From NCBI RefSeq assembly GCF_014649815.1, contig NZ_BMTT01000030.1, positions 1-53,828 of the forward strand: a stretch of DNA of 53,828 nucleotides, given 5' to 3'. How positions within the stretch are numbered: position 1 is the stretch's first letter; each line of letters starts with the position of its first letter. This stretch comes from Streptomyces mutabilis (lineage in GTDB: Bacteria > Actinomycetota > Actinomycetes > Streptomycetales > Streptomycetaceae). A program made the position numbers and the translations under genes. Shown in pieces: positions 49,881-53,828 of the stretch. The notes beneath the pieces were generated by a model. It saw nothing but the letters and a program-made list of their open reading frames with translations, had not been told where the DNA came from and searched no databases.

Positions 49881-51974
49881 ATGACAGCGACGACCGACGG
49901 AAGCACCGGGGCGACCCTCAAGCCCCTGGCAGCCGCGGCCAGCGAAGACGACATCACCATCCCCGACACGGCGGCCGGGGTACCAGTAGCCGCCGCCCGC
50001 GCCACCCGGCGCGCCACGGACTACCTGCTTTCCCGGCAGGACGCCCAAGGCTGGTGGAAGGGCGACCTCGAGACGAACGTCACGATGGACGCCGAGGACC
50101 TGCTCCTGCGCCAGTTCCTGGGCATCCTCGACGAGGACACCACGCGGGCCGCCGCGCTCTTCATCCGCGGCGAGCAGCGCGAGGACGGCACCTGGGCCAC
50201 CTTCTACGGCGGCCCCGGCGAACTCTCCACCACCATCGAGGCCTACGTCGCCCTCCGCCTGGCCGGCGACGCACCCGACGCGCCGCACATGGCACGGGCC
50301 TCCGAGTGGATCCGGGCCCGCGGCGGCATCGCCGCCTCCCGGGTCTTCACCCGGATCTGGCTCGCCCTGTTCGGCTGGTGGAAGTGGGACGACCTGCCCG
50401 AACTCCCGCCCGAGCTGATCTACTTCCCCACGTGGGTGCCGCTCAACGTCTACGACTTCGGTTGCTGGGCCCGGCAGACCATCGTGCCGCTCACCATCGT
50501 CTCGGCGAAGCGCCCGGTGCGCCCCGCGCCCTTCCCACTGGACGAGCTGCACACCGATCCGGCCTTCCCCAACCCGCCGAAGCCCCTGGCGCCGGCGGCG
50601 AGCTGGGACGGCGCCTTCCAGCGCATCGACAAGGCCCTGCACGCCTACCGCAGGGTCGCCCCGCGCCGGTTGCGCCGGGCCGCGATGAACACCGCCGCCC
50701 GCTGGATCATCGAGCGCCAGGAGAACGACGGCTGCTGGGGCGGCATCCAGCCGCCGGCCGTGTACTCGGTCATCGCGCTCTACCTGCTCGGCTACGACCT
50801 CGAGCACCCCGTTATGCGGGCCGGCCTGGAGTCGCTGGACCGGTTCGCCGTGTGGCGCGAGGACGGCGCCCGGATGATCGAAGCCTGCCAGTCCCCGGTG
50901 TGGGACACCTGCCTGGCCACCATCGCGCTGGCCGACGCGGGCGTGCCCGCCGACCACCCGCAGCTGGTGAAGGCCGCCGACTGGATGCTCGGCGAGCAGA
51001 TCGTCCGCCCCGGCGACTGGTCGGTGAAGCGGCCCGGACTCCCGCCCGGCGGCTGGGCGTTCGAGTTCCACAACGACAACTACCCCGACATCGACGACAC
51101 CGCCGAGGTCGTCCTCGCCCTGCGCCGGGTCCGGCACCACGACCCGGAGCGGGTGGAGAAGGCCATCGGCCGCGGGGTGCGCTGGAACCTCGGCATGCAG
51201 TCGAAGAACGGTGCCTGGGGCGCCTTCGACGCCGACAACACCAGCCCCTTCCCGAACCGGCTGCCTTTCTGCGACTTCGGTGAGGTCATCGACCCGCCGT
51301 CCGCCGACGTCACCGCGCACGTCGTCGAGATGCTCGCCGTGGAGGGCCTCACCCACGATCCGCGCACCCGGCGCGGGATCCAGTGGCTGCTGGCCGAGCA
51401 GGAGGCGGACGGCTCGTGGTTCGGCCGGTGGGGCGTCAACTACGTCTACGGCACCGGCTCCGTCGTGCCCGCCCTGACCGCCGCCGGAATCCCCGCCTCG
51501 CACCCGGCGATCCGCCGCGCGGTGTCGTGGCTGGAGTCCGTGCAGAACGACGACGGCGGCTGGGGCGAGGACCTGCGTTCCTACCGGTACGTGAGGGAAT
51601 GGAGCGGCCGGGGTGCCTCGACCGCCTCGCAGACCGCCTGGGCGCTGATGGCCCTGCTGGCGGCAGAGGAGCGCGAGTCCAAGGCCGTCGAACGCGGCAT
51701 CGCGTGGCTCGCCGCCACCCAGCGGGAGGACGGCTCCTGGGACGAGCCCTACTTCACCGGCACCGGCTTCCCCTGGGACTTCTCCATCAACTACCACCTC
51801 TACCGGCAGGTCTTCCCGCTCACCGCGCTCGGCCGGTACGTGCACGGAGAGCCCTTCGCCAAGAAGGCGGCTGCCAAGAAGTCCGGCGCGGAGCGGACCG
51901 ACATCGGGCAGGCCGCCGTCCTCGCCGCGCAGCCCTCCATCGAGACGTCCGCCGCCGAGGTGAAGGGCAGCTGA
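49881..51974 (+). CDS. shc: Squalene-hopene cyclase
   Basis: 697 residues from ATG 49881, with AAGGGGAAG upstream. It cyclises squalene to hopene and diplopterol in one step. The catalytic DxDD motif is D403-I-D-D406 (NYPDIDDTAEVV). Several QW repeats stabilise the two alpha-barrels (DAQGWWKGDLETN; QENDGCWGG; QNDDGGWGED; QREDGSWDEPYFTGTGFP). Monotopic membrane protein, normal length plus a 40-residue Ala/Lys-rich tail. A gap of 118 bp from the prenyl synthase is the longest inside the operon. Confidence 0.97.
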   Translation: MTATTDGSTGATLKPLAAAASEDDITIPDTAAGVPVAAARATRRATDYLLSRQDAQGWWKGDLETNVTMDAEDLLLRQFLGILDEDTTRAAALFIRGEQREDGTWATFYGGPGELSTTIEAYVALRLAGDAPDAPHMARASEWIRARGGIAASRVFTRIWLALFGWWKWDDLPELPPELIYFPTWVPLNVYDFGCWARQTIVPLTIVSAKRPVRPAPFPLDELHTDPAFPNPPKPLAPAASWDGAFQRIDKALHAYRRVAPRRLRRAAMNTAARWIIERQENDGCWGGIQPPAVYSVIALYLLGYDLEHPVMRAGLESLDRFAVWREDGARMIEACQSPVWDTCLATIALADAGVPADHPQLVKAADWMLGEQIVRPGDWSVKRPGLPPGGWAFEFHNDNYPDIDDTAEVVLALRRVRHHDPERVEKAIGRGVRWNLGMQSKNGAWGAFDADNTSPFPNRLPFCDFGEVIDPPSADVTAHVVEMLAVEGLTHDPRTRRGIQWLLAEQEADGSWFGRWGVNYVYGTGSVVPALTAAGIPASHPAIRRAVSWLESVQNDDGGWGEDLRSYRYVREWSGRGASTASQTAWALMALLAAEERESKAVERGIAWLAATQREDGSWDEPYFTGTGFPWDFSINYHLYRQVFPLTALGRYVHGEPFAKKAAAKKSGAERTDIGQAAVLAAQPSIETSAAEVKGS

Positions 51975-52615
51975 TGACCCCGCAGACCGGCCCGTCCCCG
52001 CTGCTGATCGCCTGTGCGCTCGGCATCGAACACCTCGCCCTGCGCACCGGCGACCGCGGTGGCGTCGGCGGACCGGTCACCGTCCTGCGCACGGGCATGG
52101 GCCCCAGGGCGGCCGAGCGCTCGGTGGACCGGGTCCTCGCCGACCCGGCTCTGGACGGTGCCGCCGTGCTGGCCACCGGCTTCTGCGCGGGACTCGCGCC
52201 CGGCATGCACCCCGGCGACCTGGTCGTCGCCGAGGAGACCCGGGACCCGCGCGGGACCGTCGCGTGCGTCGGCACCGACCGGCTCGTGAAGGAACTCGCA
52301 CGAGCCCTGCCCCGGCGCACCGTGCACACCGGGCCGCTGACCGGATCCGACCACGTCGTCCGCGAACCCGAACGCGCCGACCTGCTCGCGACCGGCGCGA
52401 TCGCCGTCGACATGGAGTCCGCGGCGACGCTCCTGAGCGCCGTCCGGACGGCCGCGCGCCCCGTTGCGGCCGTCCGGGTGGTAGTGGACGCTCCAGAACA
52501 CGAACTCGTCCGGATCGGCACGGTGCGCGGTGGAATATCGGCTTTCCGCGTTCTTCGATCCGTTCTTCCCGCATTCTTCGAATGGCACCGATCTTTGCCG
52601 CTCCCCCGGAGGTGA
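51974..52615 (+). CDS. hpnG: HpnG, adenosylhopane nucleosidase (phosphorylase superfamily)
   Basis: 213 residues; its ATG shares a base with the shc stop (TGATG). Purine nucleoside phosphorylase-type fold: LIACALGIEHLAL, VLRTGMGPRAAERSV, VLATGFCAGLAPGMHPGDLV and AIAVDMESAATLL, the ribose-binding Met-Glu-Ser. HpnG removes adenine from adenosylhopane, giving ribosylhopane. The C-terminal segment GISAFRVLRSVLPAFFEWHR is typical of hopanoid-cluster members. Confidence 0.92.
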   Translation: MTPQTGPSPLLIACALGIEHLALRTGDRGGVGGPVTVLRTGMGPRAAERSVDRVLADPALDGAAVLATGFCAGLAPGMHPGDLVVAEETRDPRGTVACVGTDRLVKELARALPRRTVHTGPLTGSDHVVREPERADLLATGAIAVDMESAATLLSAVRTAARPVAAVRVVVDAPEHELVRIGTVRGGISAFRVLRSVLPAFFEWHRSLPLPRR

Positions 52616-52621
52616 GCCCAG

Positions 52622-53644
52622 ATGGCCATGCCGCTGCGTCAGTCCATCAAGGTCGCTACATACCTGGCCGAACAGAAGATCCGCCGACGGGACAAGTTTC
52701 CGCTCATCGTGGAGTTGGAGCCGCTCTTCGCCTGCAACCTGAAGTGCGAGGGGTGCGGCAAGATCCAGCACCCCGCCGGGGTGCTCAAGCAGCGCATGCC
52801 GGTCGCGCAGGCCGTGGGGGCGGTGCTCGAATCGGGGGCGCCGATGGTCTCCATCGCCGGCGGCGAGCCGCTGATGCACCCACAGATCGACGAGATCGTG
52901 CGGCAGTTGGTGGCGAAGAGAAAGTACGTCTTCCTGTGCACCAACGCCCTGCTCATGCGCAAGAAGATGGACAAGTTCAAGCCCTCGCCCTACTTCGCCT
53001 TCGCGGTGCACATCGACGGGCTGCGTGAGCGGCACGACGAGTCCGTGGCCAAGGAGGGCGTGTTCGACGAGGCCGTGGAAGCCATCAAGGAGGCCAAGCG
53101 GCGCGGCTTCCGGGTGACCACCAACTCGACCTTCTTCAACACCGACACCCCGCAGACCATCGTCGAGGTCCTCAACTTCCTCAACGACGACCTGAAGGTC
53201 GACGAGATGATGATCTCGCCGGCCTACGCCTACGAGAAGGCGCCCGACCAGGAGCACTTCCTGGGCGTGGAGCAGACCCGCGAGCTGTTCAAGAAGGCCT
53301 TCGCGGGCGGCAACCGGGCCCGCTGGCGGCTCAACCACTCCCCGCTGTTCCTCGACTTCCTCGAGGGCAAGGTCGACTTCCCCTGCACGGCGTGGGCGAT
53401 CCCGAACTACTCCCTCTTCGGCTGGCAGCGCCCCTGTTACCTGATGAGCGACGGCTACGTCCCCACGTACCGGGAGCTGATCGAGGAGACCGACTGGGAC
53501 AAATACGGCCGCGGCAAGGACCCGCGCTGCGCCAACTGCATGGCGCACTGCGGCTACGAGCCCACCGCCGTCCTGGCCACCATGGGCTCGCTCAAGGAGT
53601 CCCTGCGCGCCATGCGCGAGACCGTCTCGTCGAACCGGGAGTGA
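52622..53644 (+). CDS. hpnH: HpnH, adenosyl-hopene transferase (radical SAM)
   Basis: 340 residues from ATG 52622, with GGAGG upstream and a 6-bp gap after hpnG. Radical SAM cluster CxxxCxxC in [16 protein letters not shown]-binding GGEP ([12 protein letters not shown]) and a C-terminal Cys-rich auxiliary region ([18 protein letters not shown]). HpnH adds the 5'-deoxyadenosyl radical to diploptene to form adenosylhopane, the first step in extended hopanoids, ahead of HpnG. Length is normal. Confidence 0.97.
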   Translation: MAMPLRQSIKVATYLAEQKIRRRDKFPLIVELEPLFACNLKCEGCGKIQHPAGVLKQRMPVAQAVGAVLESGAPMVSIAGGEPLMHPQIDEIVRQLVAKRKYVFLCTNALLMRKKMDKFKPSPYFAFAVHIDGLRERHDESVAKEGVFDEAVEAIKEAKRRGFRVTTNSTFFNTDTPQTIVEVLNFLNDDLKVDEMMISPAYAYEKAPDQEHFLGVEQTRELFKKAFAGGNRARWRLNHSPLFLDFLEGKVDFPCTAWAIPNYSLFGWQRPCYLMSDGYVPTYRELIEETDWDKYGRGKDPRCANCMAHCGYEPTAVLATMGSLKESLRAMRETVSSNRE

Positions 53645-53648
53645 CGCG

Positions 53649-53828
53649 GTGACCGCCATCTCCCTGGGCGTCCCCGAGGTACCGGTCCGGCCGATCGCCG
53701 AGCGACGCGAGTCGCGGCGCATCCAGGTCGGGCCGGTGGCCGTCGGGGGCGGGGCCCCGGTGTCGGTGCAGTCCATGACCACGACCCGTACGTCCGACAT
53801 CGGGGCGACGCTCCAGCAGATCGCCGAG
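53649..53828 (+). CDS. ispG: IspG (GcpE) 5' end, truncated by window edge
   Basis: GTG 53649, with GGGAG seven bases upstream, opens 60 visible residues including [19 protein letters not shown] and [20 protein letters not shown], the highly conserved N-terminus of 4-hydroxy-3-methylbut-2-enyl diphosphate synthase. The [4Fe-4S] ligands lie beyond the edge. The enzyme performs the penultimate MEP step and in this operon would raise IPP/DMAPP supply for hopanoids. Streptomyces usually have a second, housekeeping ispG elsewhere. Confidence 0.95.
   Translation, partial: MTAISLGVPEVPVRPIAERRESRRIQVGPVAVGGGAPVSVQSMTTTRTSDIGATLQQIAE

Overview
The window is high-GC actinobacterial chromosome, almost certainly Streptomyces. 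Codons end overwhelmingly in G or C, GTG and TTG starts are common, one gene carries a rare TTA (bldA-type) codon, and an SsgA-like sporulation protein is present. From memory, unchecked here, the gene order resembles the Streptomyces coelicolor SCO6717-SCO6767 region. I see no rRNA, tRNA, CRISPR array, transposase or integrase.

Layout. 0-2.3 kb: the 3' end of an unidentified gene, then an acyl-ACP desaturase behind a striking array of three 15-bp palindromic units that abuts a truncated dimethylargininase gene. 2.2-6.5 kb: an ABC-F ATPase and a UvrA-like protein in one operon, behind a good sigma-70 promoter and a leader of about 260 nt that looks like an antibiotic-type attenuator. 6.6-10.5 kb: GPP34, ssgD, a Rho_N-domain protein, endonuclease V and small ORFs, mixed with decayed genes (a BNR/YVTN-like gene and a YciI gene). 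10.6-17.5 kb: a saccharopine-dehydrogenase-fold reductase, then an acyl-CoA catabolic operon (racemase, thiolase, FadB-type enzyme) ending in a convergent MerR regulator. 17.7-35.4 kb: transporters (APC, BCCT), a macro-domain protein, secreted S15 and M14 peptidases, a D-amino-acid oxidase with a TTA codon, a second ABC-F protein, Tex, a 43-aa LPFR-motif protein, a GlxA-type regulator beside a DJ-1/PfpI protein, a crotonase and an RsbW-like ATPase. 35.4-37.3 kb: idi and a CDF metal exporter.

37.7-44.8 kb is a co-directional, partly overlapping set: two CDP-alcohol phosphotransferases, a cytidylyltransferase-like enzyme, a glycerol-1-phosphate-dehydrogenase-like enzyme, a GT2 glycosyltransferase and a TagGH-like ABC exporter. 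I read it as a pathway that makes, activates, transfers, glycosylates and exports a phospho-alcohol surface lipid or polymer. This is the best candidate in the window for an undescribed system.

45.1-53.8 kb is the hopanoid operon: hpnC, hpnD, a 52-aa ORF, hpnE, a polyprenyl diphosphate synthase, shc, hpnG, hpnH and the start of ispG. A 21-aa upstream ORF overlaps the hpnC start by ATGA. Together with idi, these genes cover isoprenoid precursor supply, squalene formation through presqualene diphosphate and hydroxysqualene, cyclisation to hopene and adenosyl side-chain attachment.

Five broken or fragmentary genes lie between 2 and 33 kb, so this half of the window is decaying while the 37-54 kb half looks intact.
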